From: Trichobilharzia regenti
Lineage: Eukaryota; Platyhelminthes; Trematoda; Strigeidida; Schistosomatidae
Length of the DNA stretch: 64,000 nt
Assembly (NCBI GenBank): GCA_944472135.2
Contig: OX235270.1
Location: 71,061,168 to 71,125,167, forward strand
Reading direction: 5' to 3'
In this document: positions 1 through 12,460 of the stretch, in pieces
How positions within the stretch are numbered: position 1 is the first letter of the stretch
Layout of the letters: every line of letters starts with the position of its first letter
Made by a program: the position numbers and the translations under genes
The notes under the pieces: generated by a model
The model's input: only the letters and a program-made list of their open reading frames with translations
Told to the model about the DNA's origin: nothing
The model's database searches: none

Positions 1-551
1 TCATATCATTGGTTTAAGCACTTGAAGTGTAGGCAATGGGTTTCAATTTCGAGTCTTGCTCCTCCTTACTTCCCATCACATGATGGGCATGGCTTATAGC
101 CTGTTCCGAGTAACTGAATCCAAACTACCATAAGTTTCTTTTTTAACTTATCGAAACTTTCAAGTACTGGTTTTGTAGGGATTGTGTTTGATTGGCTGGA
201 TTTCATCATGTGCTGATATCCAGTTAGAGAACCGTTAGAAAACTTGGAAGTACTGGACATCTGTTTCTTCCTAGTTCGGGACTCTCGGTTCGAACCCCGG
301 TGGTGTGTACTGGTGAAGAGTTCCAAACTAGAAAGAAACAGGTGTCCAGTACTTCCGGGTCTTCTAATGGTTCTCTGACTGATGTCAGTTCATGATGAAA
401 CTCTCCAACTTATCATATTTAGCTATACAAGAAATTCTGATATCTGGCTTATTTTCTCAAAATAATGAGTAATTAGTTCAATGTTTATGTTGGTAGAGAC
501 GTTTTTTTCTTGAGTTATTGTCAATTTTGACTTTTTTTCTCAAATTTACAG
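1..551. other. Intron (3' part) before exon 1 of the window
   Basis: Non-coding. It holds an inverted pair of Sm-alpha-like SINE pieces (201-400, listed separately) and ends in a T-rich tract with acceptor CAG at 549-551. Nothing else is recognised. Confidence 0.7.
201..400. repeat. Inverted pair of Sm-alpha-like SINE pieces
   Basis: The left arm (201-285) reads on the minus strand and the right arm (317-400) on the plus strand. They are imperfect reverse complements of about 85 bp around a short centre. The plus arm carries the shared signature: a B-box-like ggttcgaacccc at 288-299, a spoiled ctggtga core, gaaacagg, gtccagtactt, ggttctctgactgatgtcag and catgatgaaa. Both arms end outward with the element's 3' tail, so two tails face away from one head. 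Confidence 0.8.
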
Positions 552-746
552 AAGGGTTTTACAGCCTTGCATTTAGCTGCTAAGCGAGGTCAAGCTAAAG
601 TGGCTAAGCAGTTGATTTATGCTCAACCTAAAAGTGTCAACGCCACTGGTCAGAATGATTTGACTCCGTTACATATAGCTACACATTATAATCGTCTACC
701 TGTCGTACAATTATTGCTTGATAGTGATGCACAAGTTGACTGCCGA
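552..746 (+). CDS. ANK: Ankyrin exon 1: repeats 17-18
   Basis: The 65 codons start after an acceptor TTTACAG and end before donor GTAAGT, phase 0 to 0. The residues [20 protein letters not shown] and [12 protein letters not shown] follow the ankyrin-repeat pattern (GxTPLHxAA, then a helix ending in LL). Counting back from the last repeat in exon 4, these correspond to repeats 17 and 18 of a 24-repeat ankyrin. This cannot be the first exon of the gene: it opens inside the repeat array and has no start codon. Confidence 0.93.
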
Positions 747-3700
747 GTAAGTGACTAGTTATATGAATAGTTTTGTGTATTTTTGTATCAGTTCGTTCTT
801 CATTCTCCCGTTATCTGGTAGCAAATCTTTGTTTTTAGCTAGTGGTCTTCTCCTAATTTTATAATATTTCTTTTACGCTGAATGCGTCTTGATAAATTCT
901 CAGGTCACTACTTCTCTGTTGTACTAACAAAAAGGTTTCTTAAACATTCGGTAGAAACAAGTGTTCAACGACTCAATAATCATTCCATTTGAGCTTTGAA
1001 CAAGCAGACATATTTTGCGAATAATTTGCCTAGTTGAAAGATATTTATCCATCGAAAACGTAAATTTTATAACTGCTGTTATCATTCTTTTGATTTCGTT
1101 GTGCATATTCTTTCACGAGCATAAATCCATTGAAGGAACATTCATCAGTCGTCAAGTATTCTCCTCTTTCGTGACTTTAGCAGGGTACCTCCTTGGAAAT
1201 ACAACTCAGGTCTCCTAAACTACCTGTCTTTTTATTCCTGCTTTTAAGCGTAATAACTTAAAGCCGACTTTCTTGAATGTGTAGTTTCTTGGTAATAAGA
1301 AAAAGTTAAATGCATAAAATCACCATAAAAACTTGTAAACGTGAAATTCTTTTGTCATGTTTCTCCTCTTATGCATAAATAATTAATACAACATTTACAC
1401 ACATATGACTACTTCCTTGTGCACATGACTTAAGTTGTATGATTTATTTTCTTGTCAGTATAACTTCTTTCTTTCTATATACCACTATGACCAAACCGTC
1501 TCCACTCCCTCCCCCATTCATATTTTTAGTGTTAAAAGTCAAATGATGATATTCACACTTGTATTCCAATCGCACCACATGAAATTCAATGACTTGATTG
1601 ATTATAACTCATACTGAGCATTATAGTCACTATTTCTCATTGTTCTACGCGCCCATTGCATATGTTCATACAAGTGTTCCTACTTGTCAACAGGTGGTCA
1701 ACACTTGATTATTAATATTATTCATTTGGCGGTGAACAAGGGGAAGGAAAGAGAAGAGAAATCAATGCGTTTTACACGACTACTGGTTGTATTACTTCAC
1801 AATGAGAAACTTAGAGGAATACTGTAAGGATTCATTATCTGACACACACACACACAATAAAAAGATAGGGAGATTGACATGGTGATGATTAGATTTGTTA
1901 AGGCGGTTAAACAACGTGAATGCAAAAATGTTGGGATTCTTTTTTTAAAAAAATTTCTTCCTGAATATATATTTCTTCAGTATGTCAGTTTACATATTTA
2001 GCCCTATTTAGATTTCTGGATTTGGAAGCTAGTTTTTTTTACTTTGCTAAATGGTCTAGTCACAACACCATCTGTTTTTTCTTTTCACTTGATTTGTTTA
2101 TCATGTTTTGTTTTATTATTAAGACTTCTTGCGATTTCCTTTCTCTTCTTTACTGTACTCGTTCATGTTAGGCTGGCAACGGTTATACAGCATTACATAT
2201 GGCAGCCAAACAAAATCACCTAGATATCGCCACACTTTTACTGGCTCATGAATCTGATCACGTACAAATCGCCAATGCATTCTCACGCAGTGGTTTTACA
2301 CCGTTACATTTAGCTGCACAAGAAGGTCACACTGATATGGTCTCTTTGTTATTGCAGCATGGAGCTGATCCAAATCACCAGTCTAAGGTATGTTTCCATC
2401 GATATTATTACTTGTAGTGATTCATCTATTTCCTTCTGGTTTTTCTTCCGATAAAATGTGAGTCACGGAGTAGTAAGTATTGTTAATGGATGGTTGAGTG
2501 GTAGAATGTTCGCCGTCTATGCGAGAGAGCTTTGTGTTTCATTCTCGACCAACACATTTTTCAACCCCCCCCATCTAGTAGTTTGAAAACACATTCCACC
2601 ATCACCTCTAGTGAAACTTAAAAGCTTAAAGCCCTATGCTCTAGTCGAAACGCCAAACGTATTTAAAGAAAACTTCAACACAGAATAGTCGGAGTTTTAC
2701 TGGTATGTAGTTATTTTAGAAGAATCTCTCTCCTGAAACTAATGACTACTACTAAAAGCCACAAAGTGCATCGATGGCACAGCGGTTAGGACGTTTGCCG
2801 ATCATGCGCATGGTCCCCGGCTCGATCTCCGGCCACCGACGCACTCCTTTCCCTCGCTAAGCCAGTAATAAAGCTGGTAAAGAGGAAACGTTGGGCATGA
2901 GGCTAGCGCCCCCATTTTTGTAAAAATAAACACTACTACAGAAACTTCAAGCGTCTAGCTTGGAGTCCTATGTTCCACGGGGGACGTTGAAGGAATAAAA
3001 AAAGCCACAAAGTAAATGGTGTGTGAAACGACAAAAGAGCAGTTGTATGACTGCTACTTAGTTACAGAAAATAGTGCGCGCACCACCATTCATAGACACT
3101 AGCGGGGTGATTGAAAAAGAGGCGGAACGAATGTCCAGGGGCATCAGTGCTATTTGCTTTTGTTTAAATCTGTTCTGAAGGTTGTTTATAATAGGGTTAT
3201 TTTAACAGATTCGGTTCTACACATTCTAACGTTACCAACAGACATTACAGTTTATCATACTTCTCGTTTTAACCGATTACACTCACTGTTCAACAATCTT
3301 TTCTTGCAGCAGCTTATGTTTGTTTGTTTAATATTCAAGTGATACTAGTTAGTCAGTGACGATGTGATTCACCATTTTGCAACTACAGTCCCTCTCCTTA
3401 GCACTTGTGTAGATATTTTTAAGGAGTTGATGCTGGCAAAACATTTTCAACATTGGTTATGAATTTTCTCGTAACTGAGCCTGCCGAAGAAGCAATATAT
3501 GCACCGATATGTAGAGATTGATGGTAAGCGAGAAACCCTAAAGGAGGAAACAACAAGACTCAAAATAAATACAAAACTATGTTGACTAGATTTGAAGTTG
3601 TTGTCATTTTTGCACACACAAAAAAACTGATTTTTATGAAAGACTTTACACATAGACTTGTGATCTAAGTTTATGACTTTCACCCTTCTTCCCCCTCCCC

Positions 3701-6700
3701 CCGGCACTTATTTTAGAATGGTCTTGCACCACTACATTTGGCAGCACAAGAAGATCACGTTTCAGTGGCACAAATTCTAATATCAGCTGGTGCACAGATC
3801 AGTCCGTTGACAAGAGCTGGTTATAGTCCATTACACACTGCATGTCACTTTGGACAAATTAATATGGTGCGGTATTTATTAGATTTACCCAATGCACCTG
3901 ATATTAATCAACGTACTCAAATGGGTTTCACACCATTACATTTAGCTGCACAACAGTGTCATTCACAAGTGGTTCGTCTTCTCTTAGAAATGGGTGCTGA
4001 TAGTAACATTAGAAATCAGGTTGGTTATTATTGTTGCTTAATGTTGTATGCATTTTCTCTTTTCAAATTGTATGTGCATGAGTAATCTTGATTTTTTTTA
4101 AATATTCAATCTATACAAATAGTTTTTTTTCAGTATTGAGATATTCACTTTGTTTAACTCAGCGGAACGAGTGATGAAACGCAGAAGATTTATGTAACGC
4201 CGTAAGCTGTGTGACTTAGATTAGCGTACTGACTATGTTGTTGAAACCGTGTATTTCACTTCAATCTCAAGGGGCGAATAATATTAATGTCGATTTACTG
4301 GTGTGTTTAGCGTCTTCTGCAAGGAGGTGAATTACGCCCTACTTTGTCTTATTTATGGAATGTCTCACACGGAAAGCTGATACTTAATTAATTACACATT
4401 CAATTTTTTTTTTTGTAAGTCACTGTGTAATAATATTAATACTTGAAAAAAAATCATAATGAATCGGTGAAATTTACCACTTAAGTTATTGGCACAGTTT
4501 TATTATTGTACAAGAGAAGAAAAAGTTAGCTTTCCAAGTTTTTACTGTACAAAGCTGAAAAAAATATGTGGGTTTTTTTTTGCAAAACAAACGAGTACTT
4601 AGTGTAACGCTATTTTAGTACATGTAACACTGATAACAATAATTTAGTTAGTCGTTACAGGATAGTCCAAATAGTAAATTCTTTTTTCACTGCTACAGCT
4701 GGTGCCAATTCGCCTTGTCCGCTTGTTACAGTTGTTCCTATTTTTGACTAACAGTAATAAAGTTTTACTTGAAAATGTGTATAATATTGTTACTATTATT
4801 ATTATTAAAGTGATTAATGGTAAATACCTCACTTTCGAATTTTCACAGCATTTAGTTGTTAGTACATATACGTGTACATATAAGATAATGTGTCTAAGGT
4901 TACTCGGAATAGTTCATATTAAATACTGCAGATGGTAAATAACTGTTTGGTTTATCATGATTGAATCTGAACTATTATTCAGTTTAATTACATATGCTAT
5001 TAGTTAAGGTCGGATGGTATTCTGTAGAGGAAACACTATAATATAACAGGATTTTGTGTGTATATGCATGAAGCGTTAGATAAAGAAATATGTTCATCCA
5101 AAAGTCTCTCTTCGACGAATTAATTTTTACCACTGTACAGTCGCAAATATATATGGTTATTTTGTATGTGTGTACACTAAATTTGTCAAACGAAAATACA
5201 ATTACTAAGTTTTTGGTAGACTTACGTAGGTGGAGCCTAGCACATCGGTTGTTCGACGTGCATCCTGTCAAAAAGGGTTAAAGAACACTACCCAGCGTGG
5301 CTGCAGAGAGGGAAGTAGTGACCGCATAAGGAGTGCAATACTCGAACATTTCGTCACCACTGGTCATTCCATCTCAACAAACGCCTCTTACTTCAAAGTA
5401 ATCTACAAAATGAAGAACAACCTGCCAAAGACAACACTTTTCCATCTTCTGTGCCTTGCAGAAGCCCTAGCGATTCAGTTAGAAAAATCAGAGCTATGCA
5501 TATAAAAGAAAATTATTTAGCCACTTCTACTATCACGGTAACAACTCAGTTGATTTGACTTAACTTTTGCTTGTTTGCTTTTTTTCTAACTACTTAAAAC
5601 TTACGTTATTCCGTAATTTATTTTGGTTCCATGTACACAGTGAGCACAACTCTTTCATCAAACTCTTCATGTTATTACGTGACTCTTCTTTAACAATCGT
5701 TTGTGACAACTCAACACTTTCTTTACTACTCTCTTATATCAACATCGAATTCCTCTGAATGCTTTTCGTATTATGTAACTCCACCAAAAACTTACTAATT
5801 GTATTTTCGCTTGACAAAGTTAATGTACACACACATACAAAATAACCATAAATATATTTACCATTGTACAGCTGAGAAAATGAACTCATCGAAAAGAAAC
5901 TCTTCCCTGAACTACTGGTCTTCTCTCTATTAATGTTGGAATGGGGGATTTTTCATGAAAGAAATATGAGAATAACAGTGCTGACAGGACGCATACAGTG
6001 TTTCATGTAATTTAGTGCTTCAGAGTATTTCCTGATTCCAGTGACTATTGTTTTTTCTTTCTTTTGACCATCGCCTCTGTAGTTTGAAGTATTCTGAGTC
6101 AGACTGCTTCTAGCAAACAACTATTCGAGTATGGATATCATTGCGCATTCACTTGAAAATTATTTAATTGCAATGTTTTTCTCTGTTACAATAATCCCTT
6201 AATTGATTATATGCTGAAAATAATCTGTTCAACAGCAAGTTGGGTAAACATGTTGTGTTGTAAAACAGTAATCCCAATGGCGGGGTATTAAGTGCTTGGC
6301 ACAGAATCGGAAAAGCAAGACAAGCTTTCATTACTCTTTAGTCTGTGTGGAGGTCAACAGCACTCACCAAAAATAACATCCGGATTTTCAACTCCAATGT
6401 GAGGTCAGATAGTGCTACTATACGGATCAAAGACTTGGTCATCGCGTCATGAAGAGCACCTCAAACAAACTTCAGATCTTCATTAACAGTTGTCTTCACA
6501 CAATACTCAAGATCAGATGACCGGCCAGAAAAGATCAGCAACAGAGATCTCTGACAATGAGCGAACCAAGCAGGAACCGATTGTGAAACAAATAGTCAGG
6601 AAGAAATGGAGATGGATTGACTGGTCATACTCTGAGGAAACCATCAAATGATATCACTAGACAAGCCATCGCTCGAGTGGAACCAGGCCGAAAGGGAAGC

Positions 6701-9700
6701 GGCGAGTTGGTCGTCAGTGCCAGGGTGGGGTGACTTGGAGGAGGTCGTGTGAAGAGGAGATGAAAGCATATGGGAAGACTTGGAGCGGAGTGAAAAAGTT
6801 GGCAGAAAACCGAAGGCAATGGAGACGCGCAGCTGAAGCCCTATGTTCATCTAGGAATTAAAGGATCTAATAATAATAATAATAATACAGGTTTAAAGTT
6901 CTACAGGTCTCATTTTCTCCCTGACTTTTAACTCCTGTCTAGAATAGTAGCTGGACTTAAAGCAAGTGTATGTGATATTCTAAGGCATGGAGACGTTTTA
7001 ATGTGTTCGTATAATTTTATGATTTTGTAATATATGTCAGGTTTTCTCAACTATTCATTAGAATATCGGGAGTTTGAGTGGTTTACTGTAGAGTCACAAG
7101 GGAATGAAGTCTCCCTCATTTGGAATAAATCAACTGCTTATTACCCTATGATATCAGTAACCCAAATCATTTTGTTTGAAAAAATGAAATCCCCACAAAT
7201 ATACCTTCTGAGTGTGGGCATTCGTTTACTCGGTGGTGTGTATAGATAAGTATAACATACTGCATATTTTTATGTTTTGGATGATCATATATAAGCTAAA
7301 GATGATTTCTATTTTTTTCTCTTTACACAACACAGATATTAATTTATGGTGAAACTCACACACTTCTCTCTCTCTCTCTTGTTTATCTTATTTGTTTCAT
7401 ATTGAATTATAAACTACAATATGATATTTATGGGCAATGTTTAACTCCTACAGCAAGGCTTAACACCAGCGCATATAGCACGTAAACAGCACTATGTTAC
7501 GATATTCGATATATTGAAAACTGTGACTACAACTGTTGTCAGCTGGGAAGAGGAACGCGAAGAGTTCGATCAGACTTTGATGTTGGAACATCCAGATTTT
7601 ATGCGTGAACATCCATTTACTGAATTCGACGAAGATGGTGTTGGTGAGTATTTTGAAAATGTATTTGGTTACATTGATTCCTTTATACATATATATATAT
7701 ATATGTCTTGCATCTTGTGTGTTTGCGTAACCTTTATTTTTCCCTCCCCCTCCCATACATCAATATTTTCGCACTTTAGTATTTCCATTCACTGTCAAAC
7801 TTAAACACACACACACAGTGTTATGCATTTTACGTAACAACTTAGTCAAATTCTAATGATTTTCGTTTAAATTGGGTGAAGAATTGTTCCATTCAGTCGT
7901 AGAATGTCGTCTTTGAACTAGAAATATTTTCCAGTCCCCAAAGATCATGAAACCATTGATATTATGTTGACACTCCCCTTATTCACTGAAGAGGTGATAT
8001 GAATAAAGTTTCACCGATCTTTCTAATTAATATTATAAGTCGTGAAGTTATGTGTTCCTGTGTTTCAAACTCGAGAGAAGTCGGTAATTCGGAGTGAAGC
8101 TTACTGCCCAATGCAAAAATATCTTAGTCAGTCAAACAGTTAAACTGAGGTATATACTCTTTACAAGATAAATATGGCGCCATACTGAAACATATCTGTT
8201 TCTCTGTCCTTCTAGATTTTACTACTTTCCTGGAGGTTTACATATGCCTTTTCTTTTACTCTCTTTCCTTTCGCCTTAATATATAAACAGTATCAAATGG
8301 GCTATGTGACAATATACTCTATGTAGTGATTAAAGTAATAAGATGAATTGGAATCAGCTGCAGTGTTTGTTACTCCCTTCAGTGTAGAAATATGCATATA
8401 AGTCCGTTTGAACCAGTTACCAACGATTTTCGGGGCTTTGACAATAAAAAATAGATCTTTCCTCTGTGTATATACAAGTATAGAGGAAAAATTGAGGAAT
8501 AATAGTGTACGAGTCACATTTCAATAGTTTTGCTAAGTAGTTTGGTGTTTATTTATGACCAGACAGACATTATAATAAGTGTCTGTGTGTACCGCTCACT
8601 GCACTCTTATATTTTAAATCCTATTGGAATCGTATTAGCTATTATTATTATTGTTACTGTATAACATTTGCATATATGAAATAACATGAGTTCAGCTCAG
8701 AGTAAACAAAAAAAGATTAAATTAATCAATATTTCTCTGTCATTAGCACTTGAGATGTAATCACAACTCAGTTCATCTTAATCGAATTAATCAATAAATT
8801 CAATAGTTTAATATATTCTATGTGCTTGATGTACTGAACTTTTAAATAGATTTGTAATTAAAACTTGCTCTAAGTGATTTTAGTAATATTATTATTGTTC
8901 CCTTGGGTTCCTAGCGGAACATAGGGCTTCAACTGCACGTCTCCACTTTTCACCTGCATCCATGTTAGTCCATACTGTTTCATCTCCTCTTCACACGATC
9001 TCCTCCATGTCACCCTTGCACTGACGTCCCACTCGCCGCTTCCCTTTCGGCCTGGTTCCACTCAAGGGCCTGACACGCCATGTCACCCAACGGCCTCCTC
9101 AGCGAGTGTCCAATCCATTTCGATTTTCTCCTGCATATTTGTTGGTTGGCGATTGGTTCTGGTTTTGTTTGTTCCCATAGTTTCTTGTTGGTGATTCTTT
9201 CCGGCCATCTGGTCTTCAGTATATAGCGAAGATAGTTGTTGATAAATGTCTGCAACAGGCTGTTGGAAATATTCTTTGTGACCCGCCCGTCAAGTTTCTG
9301 ATCCGTATAGAAGAAGTGGCTTGACGTTTGTATTGAAAATCCGAATTTTGTTGTTGATACTGAGTGACGAAAATTTCCAGATTGGTTTCAGGTTGATGAA
9401 TGTGTTTCTCGGCTTCCCGATTAAGTAGGTAAATTTCAATTCAGATTTGTTCATGAATTGAGTCTAGATCATTTAGCGAATTGTCAGAAACTATGCTCGG
9501 ACGCCAGATTGCTTTACTGCCAGTGCAAAGTATGGGGGCATTGTGAAATAGATAAAATACGTTTTTGTTTTGGTGGTATTTTGAGCAGTATTGCTGCCCG
9601 TGATCACACTAACTGTTAGAATTTTTATAAATTTTGTTTTTACGAGTTGATCACGGATTGATATCAGTTAGAGAACCATTCAAAACCAGGGAGTACTAGA

Positions 9701-10056
9701 CAGCTGTTTCATTCTAGTTTTGGAATCATTGGCAGTATGCATCCACTGGGGTTCGAACTGAGGACCTTCCGGTTACAAGGCAAGCTCGTATACCATTCAG
9801 CCACTGGGTCCCGATACAACGGCCGATGAATTCTAACTTCTGTTGTTGTGATCAAGGGTAGTTATATTGCTCGAAATATTACCCAGACAAAAAATATCAT
9901 TGTGTGTAGACTATTGAAATATAATTTATTTCGCCGAATAACATGTTTTGCTCTTGGACATTGCCACTCATAACTTTATCAGGGATCAAACTGAAAAATG
10001 TGATGTATTAGCGCTATACATTTCGAACAATCTGATCACACATTTACTTGTCAAGT

Positions 10057-10098
<42 letters not shown>

Positions 10099-12422
10099 AG
10101 GTTAAATTAAACAAAGTGAGAGAAAACGGAATTAAGAATAATTAACACAAACGTTTGGTAATCCAATCAAATAAGGATTACCAAGGTAGGTTAAGAGTAA
10201 TGACAAACTGTTTTTGAATGCACAAGAGGGGCTTAAGTCTATGAATAGCTATAGCCTCAGCGTATTTCAGTAAACGCCCTTGACCGTTTTTATAGATGAC
10301 CTTAAAGACTGAATTAACATCAATCTTATGGTTCATCTCGATTAGATGTTTAGGATATGCACGTGAGGGTGGGACAGCATATCCCAAAATTAATATCAGT
10401 AAAAAGTTTGAGCATTGTGGATTAGATCAAATAAAGTATAATTATATTTTAATAGTTTATCATTGTGTGTAAACTATTAAAATATAATTATACTTTATTA
10501 TATCCCAAAATGGTTAGAAAAACAGATGAATTGTGACAAGCTATTAGATGCAGGTGGCAGACTATCAAATTCGTCTATAGCTAAACATCTAATCGAGATG
10601 AACCATAAGATTGATGTTAATTCAGTCTTTAAGGTCATCTATAAAAACGGTCAAGGGCGTTTACTGAAATACGCTGAGGCTATAGCTATTCATAGACTTA
10701 AGCCCCTCTTGTGCATTCAAAAACAGTTTGTCATTACTCTTAACCTACCTTGGTAATCCTTATTTGATTGGATTACCAAACGTTTGTGTTAATTATTCTT
10801 AATTCCGTTTTCTCTCACTGTTTAATTTTACCTTTATATATATATATATATATATTGACTTGACAAGTAAATGTGTGATCAGATTGTTCGAAATGTATAG
10901 CGCTAATACATCACATTTTTCAGATAGTCTCCGTCTTCTAATAACGTTATCAAAATTTTTAAAAGGGACTAATTGTTTTAAATCAAACTGAAAACTTCCA
11001 TGATCATTATATGAACTCGTGTGCTTATTATTTCATTATTGTTCAACAAAACACTGTCTAATTCTTCAATGATATGAAGAAAAGATATACAGAATTGGTT
11101 ATATATTCATATCCAACTACGCTGTCACATAATATACTTCATACTATTTGTGAAATGAAGCCTTATTATTATTATTATCATACTTATATTCTTTACTGGA
11201 GAACTAATTGGATATAGTCACGTGATTACTGTAGATCAGAAATGTTGACTGAATCTGCTTATTGAAAGACTAGGGTGTTGGCATCGTTTAATGTTATTGA
11301 TCGGTAATTTTGACTCATCTCCGAATTCGTTTGCATAACACTGGACTAAATGTGTGAAAATGCGCAACACATTTTGTGTTTTTTAAATAGACTACGGAAG
11401 ATTTTGTTTAATTCGATAGTTTTAATCGTTCTTGCATAAACTACAGATTTTTATTTCTATTGACTTGAATTTATGTACTGAATGTATTCCCAGTTATTAT
11501 TTTATAAATTATTCTGTTTTAATTAGATAATTTTATCGTCATGGATTATTATTATTATTATATGGTTATTATTATAATCTGTCATTCTTATCTGTATATT
11601 TAATTGATTAGAATAGTTACACGTGATACTTCTTTTGGATGACCTATCACGCAATGCTTATGGTGTATTTTTACAATTCCTCATTTTTTAGTGAAGGAAC
11701 AGTCTAATTACCCCATAAGATATATTTCATCATATACAATATTAAAATATTGAGACAATATGCCTATCATTATATTGTCTAGATTTGTATATTTAAAAAG
11801 CTTGAATCTATAGTGATAAAGTATCTGAAGCTTCAAAACACTATTTATAATGTAGTATTAACTATACTGTACAAATAAAGGATTCGTTAGGTTTAGGCAG
11901 TAATAACATCAAACCATATTAAGTATTAATTAGTATTAAACAGTATTGTAATTCTACTGTAAGTAAATAGTTTTACTTTACTTTTACAAGAGGTGTGTAA
12001 TACTACAATTTCAAGCTGTTATTCAATCACTTTTGTACGCCAGTAGTTCTTATTTTTTCCTTTAATCATCAATGTGGTAAGTGAACATGAATCAGGATGT
12101 TTATAGTCAATAGTGAAGTTGTAATAATAAATAAATATAAGTGAGCAAGTGAATTGATGCATGATGAAATGGCGGAGAATGGGTTAAAGTATCTCGCACA
12201 TTCGTGAACTATGCTTGGAAGAGATGTGTAGATATGTGATAGGGGTGTGTCCAAGTCACTAGAATTTGTTAGTTGATAGTAACAATAGTATGTTATAGTT
12301 GTATATAGTAGTGATGACCCCTTTAGTCGGAAATTATGTTACATATTTGATAACATGTCTATATATAAGTTTGCCTTGTAACCGGAAGGTCCCAGGTTCG
12401 AACCCCAGTGGGTGCGTAGTGC

Positions 12423-12460
<38 letters not shown>

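Larger units (their letters stand above)
2388..3716. other. Intron 2
   Basis: It holds two SINEs (2471-2660 and 2763-3005, listed separately). The remaining part, about 3006-3716, is AT-rich and unrecognised. It ends in a C/T-rich tract and acceptor TTTTAG. Confidence 0.75.
4020..7453. other. Intron 3
   Basis: It contains a PLE-related inverted repeat (5098-5911) and an RTE LINE 3' end (6275-6880), listed separately. The parts at 4020-5090, 5920-6270 and 6880-7453 are AT-rich with poly-T stretches and a TC run at 7366-7379. I see no gene there. Confidence 0.7.

Noticed and set aside
66..326. Minus-strand open frame at the window start
   Set aside because: It runs through the inverted SINE pair; no homology, no codon signal.
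2485..2556. Functional tRNA-Gly gene
   Set aside because: The head resembles tRNA-Gly but the T-arm/B-box is damaged, the acceptor ends do not pair and an RTE-type tail follows; it is called a SINE.
6625..6850. Minus-strand frames over 6.6-6.85 kb
   Set aside because: They are shadows of the plus-strand RTE end.
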